In this document: piece after piece, positions 38,476 to 46,495 of the stretch
How positions within the stretch are numbered: the first letter of the stretch is position 1
Layout of the letters: each line of letters opens with the position of its first letter
Source: Williamsia soli
GTDB taxonomy: Bacteria; Actinomycetota; Actinomycetes; Mycobacteriales; Mycobacteriaceae
DNA: 64,000 nucleotides
Assembly (NCBI RefSeq): GCF_017377795.1
Contig: NZ_JAFRDR010000010.1
Location: forward strand, 181,797-245,796
Direction: 5' to 3'
Notes under the pieces: generated by a model
Seen by the model: the letters and a program-made list of their open reading frames with translations, nothing else
What the model was told of the DNA's origin: nothing
The model's database searches: none
Position numbers and translations under genes: made by a program

Positions 38476-40451
38476 CCGATCGCCGCGTCGAGGCCCAACA
38501 GGACCTCGGGACGACGCCTTCGCCGTGGCTGCGACTGTTGATCGTGATCACGGCGATCCTCGGTATCAACTACGTGGTCTGGCGCTGGTTGGTGTCGGTG
38601 AACTGGGAGGCCTGGTGGATCGCGGTTCCCCTCGTGGTCGCCGAGACGTACAGCCTCATCGACTCATTGCTGTTCGGTCTGACCATGTGGCGGCTGCGGC
38701 GCCGCGGAGAACCCGGCGAGCCGCCCCAGGGCGCCACGGTCGACATCTTCATCACCACCTACAACGAGCCGATCGAGATGGTGATGAATACAGCTGAGGC
38801 CGCTGCGCGTGTGCGCTACCCGCACACCACCTGGATACTCGACGACGGTGACCGGCAAGAGCTGGCGCAGCTGGCCGAAGAACATGGCATCGGTTATCTG
38901 ACCCGTACAGAGAGTTGGGTCGACAAACCACGACATGCCAAGGCCGGCAATCTGAACAACGCGTTGCTGCAGACAGACGGTGAGTTCATCCTCATCCTCG
39001 ACGCGGACCAGGTTCCGGAGCCGCAGATCCTCGAGCGCACCCTCGGATACTTCAAGGACGAGAAGATGGCGTTGGTTCAGACGCCGCAGTACTTCGTCAA
39101 TGTGCCGCCCAACGATCCACTGGGTAGTCAAGCGCCGCTGTTCTACGGGCCGATCCAGCAAGGCAAAGACGGCTGGAATGCCGCGTTCTTTTGTGGCTCC
39201 AATGCGGTTCTGCGGCGTGAAGCCCTGATGCAACTCGGCATCACAGGGTATGTGCGCGCTATCGAAGAAGGCATCGAGGAATCGCTGCGGGCGGCCAAGG
39301 CGGTGATCAGGAAGACCCGCAAACAGGTCCGGAAAGACAATCCTGAGGCGATCACGGCGCTGGACTCGGTCGACGACGCCGTGCGGGTCGCTCGGGCCGA
39401 ACTGAAAGCGCAGAAGCCACTCGCCGACATCACCTACGACTTCCAGCAGCGTGTGGACGCGGCGGCGAGGTCACTGGTCGAGTCCGACATGCACATGATC
39501 CGAGCCGACCTGGAAGCTATCGCGGCCCTCAACGAACTGGCCGAGCAGGAGTCGGGTGCCGCGCCACTCGACGAGGATGCCTTTGCGGCCCTGGCCGGTC
39601 GTGATTGGTCACCGCTCGGTGCCCTGGAGTCCATTCGGGCGATGGTGCGCGCCGTGGACGTCGGGCGCGACGACGAAGCGCAACCGATGTTGCCTCTGGC
39701 GACCATCTCGGTCACCGAGGACATGGCCACCTGTATGCGCTTACACGGGATGGGCTGGCGGTCGGCTTACCACGATGAGGTGTTGGCGTTGGGGCTTGCG
39801 CCCGAAGACGCCAAGACGATGATCACGCAGCGGCTGCGGTGGGCGCAGGGCACGATTCAGGTGATGTTGCGAGAGAACCCGTTACTGCAAAAAGGTCTCA
39901 CGATTCCGCAGAGACTCATGTACTGGGCCACCATGTGGAGTTATCTCGCCGGTTTTGCCGCCGTGGCATACATTGCTGCACCGGCGGTCTACCTCATCCT
40001 GGGCATACTCCCGGTCCAAGCCCTGAGCTTTGACTTCTTCGTCCGACTGATCCCGTTCCTCGTGCTCAATCAGTTCTTGTTCTTCATCATCGGGCGGGGA
40101 AAGTCGACCTGGCGAGGTCAGCAATACAGCCTGGCGTTGTTTCCGGTGTGGATCAAGTCGTGTACCACGGCTTTTCGCAACGTCTACTTCAACCGGCCGC
40201 TTGGGTTCGCGGTGACACCGAAGACTCGCCAGGAGCAGAACGCAGTGCCCTGGCACCTGATTCGGCCCCAACTCGTCGCCATGGCCGTGTTGGTGGTGGC
40301 GTCGTTCATCGGGATGGTCCAGCTCTACCGTGGCGCGGTCTCTGTGCTCGGTGTCGGCGTGAATCTGTTCTGGGTGCTGTTCGACCTCGTCGTCCTCAGT
40401 GTCGTGATCCAAGCGGTCCGCTATCGCGGATCGCCAACCGAAGGGAAATGA
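38472..40451 (+). CDS. Cellulose-synthase-like processive GT2 with large catalytic-domain insertion
   Basis: 659 residues from GTG 38472 (GTGA overlap). Two N-terminal membrane segments precede the GT-A domain: VDIFITTYNEP (from 90), DDGD (124-127), DAD (177-179), FFCGSNAVLRREAL (239-252), TED (415-417) and QRLRW (453-457), the full D,D,D,QxxRW set of processive beta-glycan synthases. C-terminal membrane segments follow, with a short tail and no PilZ domain. Between residues about 260 and 410 lies a charged, helical, coiled-coil-like insertion absent from ordinary BcsA, where TED follows about 15 residues after the RREAL motif. The polymer is unknown. Confidence 0.9.
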   Translation: MTDRRVEAQQDLGTTPSPWLRLLIVITAILGINYVVWRWLVSVNWEAWWIAVPLVVAETYSLIDSLLFGLTMWRLRRRGEPGEPPQGATVDIFITTYNEPIEMVMNTAEAAARVRYPHTTWILDDGDRQELAQLAEEHGIGYLTRTESWVDKPRHAKAGNLNNALLQTDGEFILILDADQVPEPQILERTLGYFKDEKMALVQTPQYFVNVPPNDPLGSQAPLFYGPIQQGKDGWNAAFFCGSNAVLRREALMQLGITGYVRAIEEGIEESLRAAKAVIRKTRKQVRKDNPEAITALDSVDDAVRVARAELKAQKPLADITYDFQQRVDAAARSLVESDMHMIRADLEAIAALNELAEQESGAAPLDEDAFAALAGRDWSPLGALESIRAMVRAVDVGRDDEAQPMLPLATISVTEDMATCMRLHGMGWRSAYHDEVLALGLAPEDAKTMITQRLRWAQGTIQVMLRENPLLQKGLTIPQRLMYWATMWSYLAGFAAVAYIAAPAVYLILGILPVQALSFDFFVRLIPFLVLNQFLFFIIGRGKSTWRGQQYSLALFPVWIKSCTTAFRNVYFNRPLGFAVTPKTRQEQNAVPWHLIRPQLVAMAVLVVASFIGMVQLYRGAVSVLGVGVNLFWVLFDLVVLSVVIQAVRYRGSPTEGK

Positions 40452-40789
40452 TGAGCAGCTTCGAAACGCGTACCACCGGTAGGGGTGCGGTGGTGCTGCG
40501 GCCAGAGGGAAGACTCAACATGGTCGCGGCCCCCGCAATGCGCGAACAACTGCACAAGCTGGTGGAGTCGGGGTCGACCAAGATCGTCGTCGACCTCTCT
40601 GCGACGGATTTCATCGACTCGTCGGGCCTCGGAGCGCTCATCTCCGGATTGAAGGTGGCCCGGCAGGCCGGCGGTGACCTTCGTATCGCGGCCCCGTCCG
40701 CCCAGGTCGAGTCGGTGTTGTCCCTCACCAACCTCAATCGCGTGTTGCGCTCGCACCCGTCGGCGGACGGCGCATTCGATGCCGACTGA
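40448..40789 (+). CDS. STAS-domain anti-sigma factor antagonist
   Basis: 113 residues, one STAS domain. The phosphorylatable serine region is DFIDSSGLGALISGLKVAR, typical of SpoIIAA/RsbV proteins, preceded by LRPEGRLNMVAAPAMREQL. ATG 40448 (or 40451) overlaps the GT2 stop. It is the expected substrate of the upstream SpoIIE phosphatase and of the downstream RsbW-like kinase. Confidence 0.94.
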   Translation: MMSSFETRTTGRGAVVLRPEGRLNMVAAPAMREQLHKLVESGSTKIVVDLSATDFIDSSGLGALISGLKVARQAGGDLRIAAPSAQVESVLSLTNLNRVLRSHPSADGAFDAD

Positions 40790-41204
40790 CAACCGGCCGG
40801 CCGTAAGAGTTCTCGAGGAGATAGCGCAGCCGGAGACGGTTGAGCGGGTGCATCTGCTCTTGGCTGAGCTGTTCGCAGCCGCGCCGGTCAACGACATGGA
40901 TGCGATGCAATTCGAACTGGCCCTGGCCGAGATCGCTGCGAACATCATCGAGCATGCGAAGAATGCCGACCGCGGGCAGGTGTTGATCCGGGTCGAACTC
41001 GAGGTGCGTCCGGACAGCATCCTCGCGACGTTGTCCGACGACGGAGAGCAAGCCCGCGTGGACCTGAAATCCGTCGAGTTGCCGGACGACCTGTCCGAGC
41101 GTGGCCGCGGCCTCGCAATCGCACTCACGGTGCTCGATGAACTGTCCTATCGCCGAATGGGCCGCCGAAATCAGTGGACCCTGGTTCGAAACCGCACCCA
41201 CTGA
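40779..41204 (+). CDS. RsbW-like serine kinase / anti-sigma factor
   Basis: 141 residues. A GHKL-fold ATPase with N-box ELALAEIAANIIEHAKN, a divergent G1 segment ATLSDDGEQ and G2 GRGLAIALTVLDEL. It should phosphorylate the STAS protein or bind a target when the STAS is phosphorylated. It overlaps the STAS gene by 11 bp. No sigma factor gene is in the operon, so the target is either remote or the GT2 itself. It ends the five-gene unit. Confidence 0.92.
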   Translation: MPTDNRPAVRVLEEIAQPETVERVHLLLAELFAAAPVNDMDAMQFELALAEIAANIIEHAKNADRGQVLIRVELEVRPDSILATLSDDGEQARVDLKSVELPDDLSERGRGLAIALTVLDELSYRRMGRRNQWTLVRNRTH

Positions 41205-41269
41205 CGATCCGTCGACACGGAGCACCGCCCCCTCCGGCAGTGCCGGCACGACGCACGTGAGTCATCGCT

Positions 41270-41312
41270 GTGCCCCCAGTCGGACTCGAACCGACACTTG
41301 GCGGATTTTAAG
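41270..41312. repeat. Left attachment-site repeat (tRNA-Leu 3' fragment)
   Basis: 43 bp identical to 44402-44444, in the same orientation. It covers the tRNA-Leu sequence from the anticodon loop to the discriminator base. No 5' half and no CCA are present, so this copy is not a gene. It is the displaced original tRNA end (att site). Confidence 0.92.
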
Positions 41313-41489
41313 AACTCCCGACCGGCGTATCTCGATACCGCGCGGACCAGCGAAAACAGCGCGCTTGAGCCGTCAAAACACCAGGCCAGGAAGCATTTTG
41401 CGGTGAACTTCCGGGGGATAGCGGAGCCTTCCGGTGAACCGTGGGAGCCCCCCGAAAGGCCGCTGGGGGTGGTTTTCGGCGAGGTACGA

Positions 41490-41539
41490 CGATGCCCCGC
41501 GCCTGAGCGAAAGGATGAAACTCTCAGGGCGGGGCATCG
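41490..41539. terminator. Long hairpin in the left part of the element
   Basis: Arms 41490-41507 and 41523-41539 pair over 17 bp with one bulged base (CGATGCCCCGC...GCGGGGCATCG), with a 15-nt loop. It lies downstream of the small minus-strand basic reading frame. From 41313 to 41633 nothing else gene-like is seen. Confidence 0.5.
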
Positions 41540-41633
41540 GATCGAGGCGCGGTTGCAGAGGTGGGCAACCCGCCGATCGCCGTCGCGGAGCCTATGGGCG
41601 AGACCCCGCGACGACCGGACTCGGGAAGGGCCG

Positions 41634-41819
41634 CTAGCGTCGGACCTTCTTGCCGGTCGAGCTGCCGGAGGCAGGCTTGCGACCGCCTGAGCGGGTATTC
41701 GCGCCGACCTTCTTCCCGGCAGCCTTACGTGCGGTTTGCGCCGTCGCCCGATTCGGGTTGGGTCGAGCGGTCACCGTGAGCGCGCGGGCCTGTTTATCGA
41801 ACGCCGGGATCACGTCCAC
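41634..41819 (-). CDS. Small Lys/Arg-rich reading frame
   Basis: 61 residues, strongly basic, ending in ARKAAGKKVGANTRSGGRK and SSTGKKVRR. It resembles a DNA-binding tail of a longer protein whose front end is missing. There is no clear ribosome site, and it abuts the start of the recombinase remnant on the opposite strand. It may be an orphaned C-terminus or non-coding. Confidence 0.3.
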   Translation of the reverse strand: MDVIPAFDKQARALTVTARPNPNRATAQTARKAAGKKVGANTRSGGRKPASGSSTGKKVRR

Positions 41820-41821
41820 CC

Positions 41822-42696
41822 GCCGTTCTGGCCGGCCACGTCGACGGGTTGCCCGCGTACCCGGTGTACGGGCTGATGGTGGAGTTCTTGGCGTGCTCGG
41901 GGCTGAGAGCCAGCGAGAACACGGGCCTAGAGGTCGGGGACCTCGCGTTCACGACCGGCCCGGTAGCCGACGCGAGCGGGACCGGGACTCGTTGCGCGGT
42001 GAACGTACGGCGGTCGAAGGTACGGAAGAACGGCACCTGGGTAGCGACGACGCCGAAGTCGAAGCGGAGCCGTCGAACGGTGCCGTTGCCGTCTTGGCTC
42101 TCGGAGAAGCTGCGGGTGTACCTCGCGGAGACCCATCCCCGCGCTGATCATCCGACCGCGCCTCTGTGGCCATCGCGGAAGAACGGCGGCGGATACCGCG
42201 TCGAAGGCAAGCGGTACGCGGTGCCGCTGGATTGGTCGGAGCCGCTGGCTATGGGGAGCTTCTACGACACGATTATGAAGCCAGCGCTTGAGGCGATCGG
42301 TCTGCCCGCGAGTCGACCGGCAACCCCCGCGACCGACACTGAACCGGCGCCGTCAGAGGCGTACGGCTTCACGACCTTCGGCACACTATGGCGACGATGC
42401 AGCTCATGGCCGGTACACACTTCATGCAGGTCTCCAAGTGGCTCGGGCACGGGTCGTTCACGCTAACCCTGGAGACGTACGGCGACTGGATCCACGAAGA
42501 GGACGGCGGGGCTGTGAACAGCTTGCCTGAACCGCCCGCGAGCACCGCGCAGTCCGGACCCGTCGCGGAGGCGTCGAACGTGGTGCAGTTATTCGGACGT
42601 CAGGGCGCTTGCGAATCGGTCGCAGGAACCATCGCCGGAAGTTCGAAAGCGAGATACATCAGCTGGCGCGTGAACTTCGCGATGTCGTTGGCTTGA
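41822..42696 (+). pseudogene. Tyrosine recombinase (phage-type integrase), frameshifted
   Basis: Only the catalytic half is present. The first part has VYGLMVEFLACSGLRASE (first catalytic Arg) and RSRRTVPLP. Near 42366 the frame breaks: GFTTFGTLW reads as GF-HDLRHT if one base is restored. The new frame then gives MATMQLMAGTHFMQVSKWLG with HG and LETYGDW (nucleophile Tyr). The N-terminal arm- and core-binding domains are missing. The tail VVQLFGRQG runs about 90 bp into the convergent cargo gene because its expected stop is lost. It was presumably the enzyme that placed the element in tRNA-Leu. Confidence 0.8.
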
Positions 42697-43229
42697 TCGC
42701 TGTCGACGCCGTTGAGTTCGTGGTTTGCCTCATTCCCAACGCTTTTAATCCGGTTGACCCATGTCAGCATGTGCTTTGTGATGATTCCCTCGTCCTGTAG
42801 ATGGTCCAGGGCTTCTGCGAACGACGGCGCCCGACCTTTGGCGTTGGTCTCTTCGAGACCGTGTGAGACTGCGATATGGAACAACAGCTTCCGGCACATC
42901 ATTACCGCTGCCGTGTTTGCGCCGACTGATAGGCAGTTCCGGACTTCCTGCCACGCTGCGAGGTCCTTCTCAGGCGTCGATGCAGGATCGTCGAACGGTA
43001 GTGTGCCGGGCGATTGCGTGCCCCGATTGATAACGACACCTTGCCGGCACGACACACATCGCAGCCAGGCGATCGAATCGACGGTACCGCCGATTCTGGC
43101 GATGATGATCATCTGTGAACCAGAGCAGAATGGGCATGGCACCTCACGCCAACTGTCTGAATCTCTGGAGTCCAAACTTCCAGCCGTGCGGTTAACGACC
43201 CATAGGTCGTTCGTGATGTCGGTCATCAT
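42600..43229 (-). CDS. DUF4145-like protein with N-terminal zinc ribbon (element cargo)
   Basis: 209 residues from ATG 43229 or 43226. The N-terminal part has two CxxC pairs (CPFCSG, LRCVSC), a treble or ribbon zinc site. The C-terminal helical part (AVMMCRKLLFHIAVSHGLEE and then RIKSVGNEANHELN) matches the DUF4145 pattern, a HEPN-related helical domain seen beside restriction and defence genes. No catalytic RxxxxH motif is certain. It faces the integrase tail and may form a unit with the gene upstream. Confidence 0.7.
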   Translation of the reverse strand: MMTDITNDLWVVNRTAGSLDSRDSDSWREVPCPFCSGSQMIIIARIGGTVDSIAWLRCVSCRQGVVINRGTQSPGTLPFDDPASTPEKDLAAWQEVRNCLSVGANTAAVMMCRKLLFHIAVSHGLEETNAKGRAPSFAEALDHLQDEGIITKHMLTWVNRIKSVGNEANHELNGVDSDQANDIAKFTRQLMYLAFELPAMVPATDSQAP

Positions 43230-43290
43230 TAAAGTCTTGCACCAGTCCCGACATTCGCTCCTCAACGCGCCGCAAGGGTATTGCGACTAT

Positions 43291-44226
43291 CTAGACCTCG
43301 GCGGCGTAGAGAGCGCGCCAAGTGTCGATCGTCGGTTGTAGCTCCTCAGGATAGTAGTTGGTCCGTGTACTGTCAGGGTCCGTCGACTGGGCCTCGTAAA
43401 GGCAGACTGCCGATTCGGTGTAGATAAGGGCTGTATTGATCGCGTCGGCCATCATCGAGAACATCCCCGATGGGCCACCCCCGATCAGGTCGGTCGGCCA
43501 ACTATGCCCGTGGATAAAACTGGAGCACAGGCGATATTGCTGCTTGCTAAGGGTAGGAATGTGAACGTTCTGGGTTTCAGTCGCGTGTGCGGGCGGATTC
43601 TCCTCGATCCAGTTTGCGGCTTTACGCACAAGGTCTGTGTACTTTCGACCATTCTCCTGGTCGAGCGCATCAAGAGTGGCGATTTCCTCTTTATGGAACT
43701 TGAGACGGTGCTGTGACTGCTTATAGTTCACATCGGGCAGCACACGGAGTTTTTGGTCGTGAGCCTGTATCGCGTTGTCGTGGTAATCGCGCGCATGCTC
43801 GGTACCTACCTTCGCGAGCCCGGCTGCTCTCGCTCTACGAACATCGCGTTCGACAGGACTCATCACCCAAATAGCCTGCGCGGAACACTCGACCGCAGTT
43901 CGACAAAGCGCGAGGAAGGATGCGGTGTGGTGGTTGAAGGGCCGCTTCTTCGCGGCGGCAGTGATGAGAATATCCGCTGAGGCCAATGCATCGGTCGCGT
44001 TCATGATGGGGAACATGACGGTGCCTGATAGTCCTTCTGGGATCTTTCGGTCGTAGCCGTCCCCATCGTCCAGAGCCATCGAGGTGCGCGGGTCAGGCCG
44101 GTGCGGCTTGAGCCCCCACTTCTCTAGCGTGCGACCCCGTTCACATCGTTCGCCGACGCGTTGCAGAGCTGGGGCCAGCATCGCGCCGAGCGCATACAGA
44201 GCGTCTTCTTCTTTCATGTTCTGCAT
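43291..44226 (-). CDS. Unrecognised helical protein (element cargo)
   Basis: 311 residues from ATG 44226 (ATG 44217 is also possible); the frame is open to 44286. It is cytoplasmic, mostly helical and Ala-rich. A block CRTAVECSAQAIWVMSPVER and the late YRLCSSFIHGHSW resemble the buried-helix pattern of DUF5677-like actinobacterial proteins, but I cannot name a family with assurance. It lies 61 bp upstream of the DUF4145-like gene on the same strand, probably one transcript. Base composition looks more AT-rich than the flanking chromosome. Confidence 0.65.
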   Translation of the reverse strand: MQNMKEEDALYALGAMLAPALQRVGERCERGRTLEKWGLKPHRPDPRTSMALDDGDGYDRKIPEGLSGTVMFPIMNATDALASADILITAAAKKRPFNHHTASFLALCRTAVECSAQAIWVMSPVERDVRRARAAGLAKVGTEHARDYHDNAIQAHDQKLRVLPDVNYKQSQHRLKFHKEEIATLDALDQENGRKYTDLVRKAANWIEENPPAHATETQNVHIPTLSKQQYRLCSSFIHGHSWPTDLIGGGPSGMFSMMADAINTALIYTESAVCLYEAQSTDPDSTRTNYYPEELQPTIDTWRALYAAEV

Positions 44227-44399
44227 TGTGTACGTCTTCACCGACAGGGCTGAAGGACGCGCCGCCCTGTATCGCCGGAGCACCACAGAATGAGCCGTTC
44301 GGATGACGCCGTCGTCGCCTGCGGGGTGGGTCGGGGGTGGGTTGAAGCTGGTTCAGAGGCCAATGCGCGTGACGCAGAAGCCGTCTACCAGGCCTCACA

Positions 44400-44476
44400 T
44401 GGTGCCCCCAGTCGGACTCGAACCGACACTTGGCGGATTTTAAGTCCGCTGCCTCTGCCGATTGGGCTATGGGGGC
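44400..44476 (-). tRNA. tRNA-Leu (TAA anticodon)
   Basis: On the minus strand the acceptor GCCCCCA pairs with TGGGGGC, followed by A and an encoded CCA (44400-44402). The anticodon stem GCGGA/TCCGC holds loop CTTAAAA, anticodon TAA. T-arm GTCGG-TTCGAGT-CCGAC is standard. The variable loop is short. The 3' 43 bases are duplicated at 41270-41312, the far end of the integrated element. Confidence 0.93.
44402..44444. repeat. Right attachment-site repeat, inside tRNA-Leu
   Basis: 43 bp identical to 41270-41312. Here it forms the 3' part of the intact tRNA-Leu, so the element rebuilt the tRNA on insertion. Confidence 0.92.
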
Positions 44477-44626
44477 GAGCCGTTCGGCGAACCCCAACAG
44501 AATCTCACGGTCGTTTCGGGCAGTCGGGACGGGGGAGGCCACGGCGCACGAAACCTTTACATCGACCATGGTCAAGGTAGGTGCCGAGTGCCATAGTCCA
44601 ACTTATGGAATGGCAGACTTGTCTCC

Positions 44627-45301
44627 ATGTCTGACGTTTCTTCTCGTCGTAGCCGAGGTCGACCACCGGGACCGGGGGTCGACCCGGGCGCTCGCCGTGA
44701 GCAACTGCTCGACGCGGCCGAAGCCGAGATCGCAACTCATGGAACCGATTTCGGTCTGGCCGGGGTCGCGAGCCGAGCCGGGCTGACCCGGTCGGCGGTC
44801 TACGCGGCCTTCGCTGATCGCGATGATCTCCTGACCGAGCTGACCCGTCGTCACACAGATCGCATCATCGTGGGGATCGCGTCGGCGCTCAACGATGTCG
44901 ACGAGCCACGGGCGCAGACGCGAGCAACGGTCGACGTGCTGGCCCGCTGGATGGAAGAGAACAGCAGGCTAGCGGCCGTGCTGGCACCCAGGATGCAGTC
45001 GGGCGTGGGGGACTCCCATGTCACCGGCTTCCTGGAGCAGGTGCTTCAGGTCGGTTTCGAGCAGGTCGGCGGCAATCCGCGGGCGGCGGCGCCGTGGGCT
45101 CGCGCGCTCGTGGGAGCGATCTGGACGACGGTCGCCTGGTGGGGGAAGGCGCGAACAATGGATCGCGTCGAACTCGTTGATCACGTGACGGATCTTGTCT
45201 GGGAGGGCTTCGCGGGAGCGGGCGGTGCCGGTATCCGCTTGCCGGAGATGCAATTACCCGTCACCGATAACGCGAGGGTGCTTGACGTGCTGGAACAATA
45301 A
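44627..45301 (+). CDS. TetR/AcrR family regulator
   Basis: 224 residues. The HTH is RREQLLDAAEAEIATHG with GLTRSAVYAAFADRDDLL, and the C-terminus is typical of TetR_C domains. It is immediately upstream of the DUF2236 oxygenase-like gene, whose start region carries a perfect dyad (45299-45317), so it probably controls that gene. The upstream spacer has a CCATA/TATGG dyad (44591-44608) that could serve autoregulation. The ligand is unknown. Confidence 0.9.
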   Translation: MSDVSSRRSRGRPPGPGVDPGARREQLLDAAEAEIATHGTDFGLAGVASRAGLTRSAVYAAFADRDDLLTELTRRHTDRIIVGIASALNDVDEPRAQTRATVDVLARWMEENSRLAAVLAPRMQSGVGDSHVTGFLEQVLQVGFEQVGGNPRAAAPWARALVGAIWTTVAWWGKARTMDRVELVDHVTDLVWEGFAGAGGAGIRLPEMQLPVTDNARVLDVLEQ

Positions 45302-45317
45302 AGACACGATGTCTTTA
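45299..45317. promoter_or_regulatory. Perfect dyad at the start of the DUF2236 gene
   Basis: TAAAGACA-CGA-TGTCTTTA has perfect 8-bp arms around 3 bases and overlaps both the TetR stop region and the first base of the next start codon. It is AT-rich against a GC-rich background. This fits an operator or a translational block. Confidence 0.55.
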
Positions 45318-46495
45318 TGACTGCTTCCGATATCACCGGTGCGATGAACTGGGACCGCGTCCGGTCACGTCATCCGGAGCTGGTCGATCGGCTCGATGCA
45401 GGTCTCCACATCGGCGACGACCTGGCGCAGGCGACCATCTCGGAAATGGTCGAGCTGCCCGATTTCGGCTGGCGAGAGATGACTCGAATCCTCGACGATC
45501 CTCTCCGGCGTCTCGACGAGGCTCCGCCCGCCCTCCGGGCGCTGCTCGACGCTGCTGCGACGCCGCCGCCCTGGTTCGACGAAGCTGTCGCAGAGGCAGG
45601 GGGACGTGCTTGGTGGAAGTTCGGGACCCTGCAGTCGAGCACCCTCTACCAATCGCTGATCTACGGCTACCAGGCACGCGGATTCGTACGCCCGCTCGTC
45701 GCCACTGGTCAGCTCGCCGACCACACCTATGACCGCGTGCTCAGTACCGGACGCTGGGTTGCGCTCGCAACCGCACCCGGTCAGATGGCGCCCGGGAGCC
45801 CGGGGTGGTCGCAAACACTGAAGATCCGGCTCATACATGCGACGGTGCGGCACAGCCTGCTCACCGACGAAGACTGGAACGTCGCTGATTGGGGCGTCCC
45901 GATCAATCAGACCTACAGCGCCCTGACCATAGGTGGAGGATTCCTCGCCTTGCCGATGACGGTTGTCGGTGACCTGGGGATTCAATACTCATCGGCCGAA
46001 CGTGAGGCGATCGCGCATCTGTGGCGTTGGATTGGATGGGTGATAGGTGTCGACGACGCGCTGCTCCCCAAGAACTTCGCCGCGGCACAACAACTGTTCG
46101 ACATCGGTGCGCAGTTCGAACTCGAGCCCGATGAGTCGTCGAGAACTTTGACGCGCGCCCTTTTACGTGAGGGCTATCGGATCGAACTACCACTCGTTCC
46201 CGATCCGGTGACGGCGATCGTGAACGTGATGTTGCGGCCTATGTTGTCGATGTCCTTCTCTGCGATATCGACCCGGTGGGTGGAGAAACCGGCCGCAGGC
46301 AAGATGGGCTTGCGACGCTCCCCCTTGCACCATCTGGTCGATGTGGCGCGCCCTGCCGTGCGGCTGCGGGAGGTGGTCCGTGCGATCGGTCTGCTCGGCA
46401 ACGAGAGTCAGGTCGTCAACCGGGAGATGCGCACCGTCATGCGAGGTCTCGGGATGAACGCCGCGGAGATCGACAAGATCAAAACGGTGGCGTGA
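45317..46495 (+). CDS. DUF2236 / latex-clearing-protein-like heme oxygenase
   Basis: 392 residues. It belongs to the DUF2236 (MpaB/Lcp) superfamily: the helical core has WWKFGTLQSSTLYQSLIYGY, an Arg in GRWVALATAPG and the proximal-His region KIRLIHATVRHSLL, then a Trp/Ile-rich HLWRWIGWVIGVDD. Rubber oxygenase Lcp of Gordonia is a member and cleaves polyisoprene with heme b. Unlike Lcp this protein lacks a Tat or Sec signal, so it acts inside the cell and the substrate is unlikely to be polymeric rubber. It is followed without a gap by the SRPBCC fusion. Confidence 0.85.
   Translation: MTASDITGAMNWDRVRSRHPELVDRLDAGLHIGDDLAQATISEMVELPDFGWREMTRILDDPLRRLDEAPPALRALLDAAATPPPWFDEAVAEAGGRAWWKFGTLQSSTLYQSLIYGYQARGFVRPLVATGQLADHTYDRVLSTGRWVALATAPGQMAPGSPGWSQTLKIRLIHATVRHSLLTDEDWNVADWGVPINQTYSALTIGGGFLALPMTVVGDLGIQYSSAEREAIAHLWRWIGWVIGVDDALLPKNFAAAQQLFDIGAQFELEPDESSRTLTRALLREGYRIELPLVPDPVTAIVNVMLRPMLSMSFSAISTRWVEKPAAGKMGLRRSPLHHLVDVARPAVRLREVVRAIGLLGNESQVVNREMRTVMRGLGMNAAEIDKIKTVA

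Larger units (their letters stand above)
41270..44444. mobile_element. 3.2-kb integrated element in tRNA-Leu
   Basis: Bounded by the 43-bp direct repeats at 41270-41312 and 44402-44444. Inside are a tyrosine recombinase (frameshifted), a small basic reading frame and two cargo genes on the minus strand. There are no phage structural, replication or transfer genes, so it is a mini-island or a shrunken prophage remnant. The cargo part looks less GC-rich than its neighbours by eye. With the recombinase broken it is probably fixed in place. Confidence 0.85.

Noticed and set aside
41490..41539. Glycine-riboswitch-like text (GAAACTCTCAGGG) in the left part of the element
   Set aside because: The 5' strand of the P1 stem (GAGAG) and the conserved core are not found upstream, and no glycine-related gene follows. 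It is explained by a simple hairpin.
45317..46495. Naming the DUF2236 protein as latex-clearing protein (rubber oxygenase)
   Set aside because: No secretion signal is present, and superfamily membership alone does not show polyisoprene cleavage.
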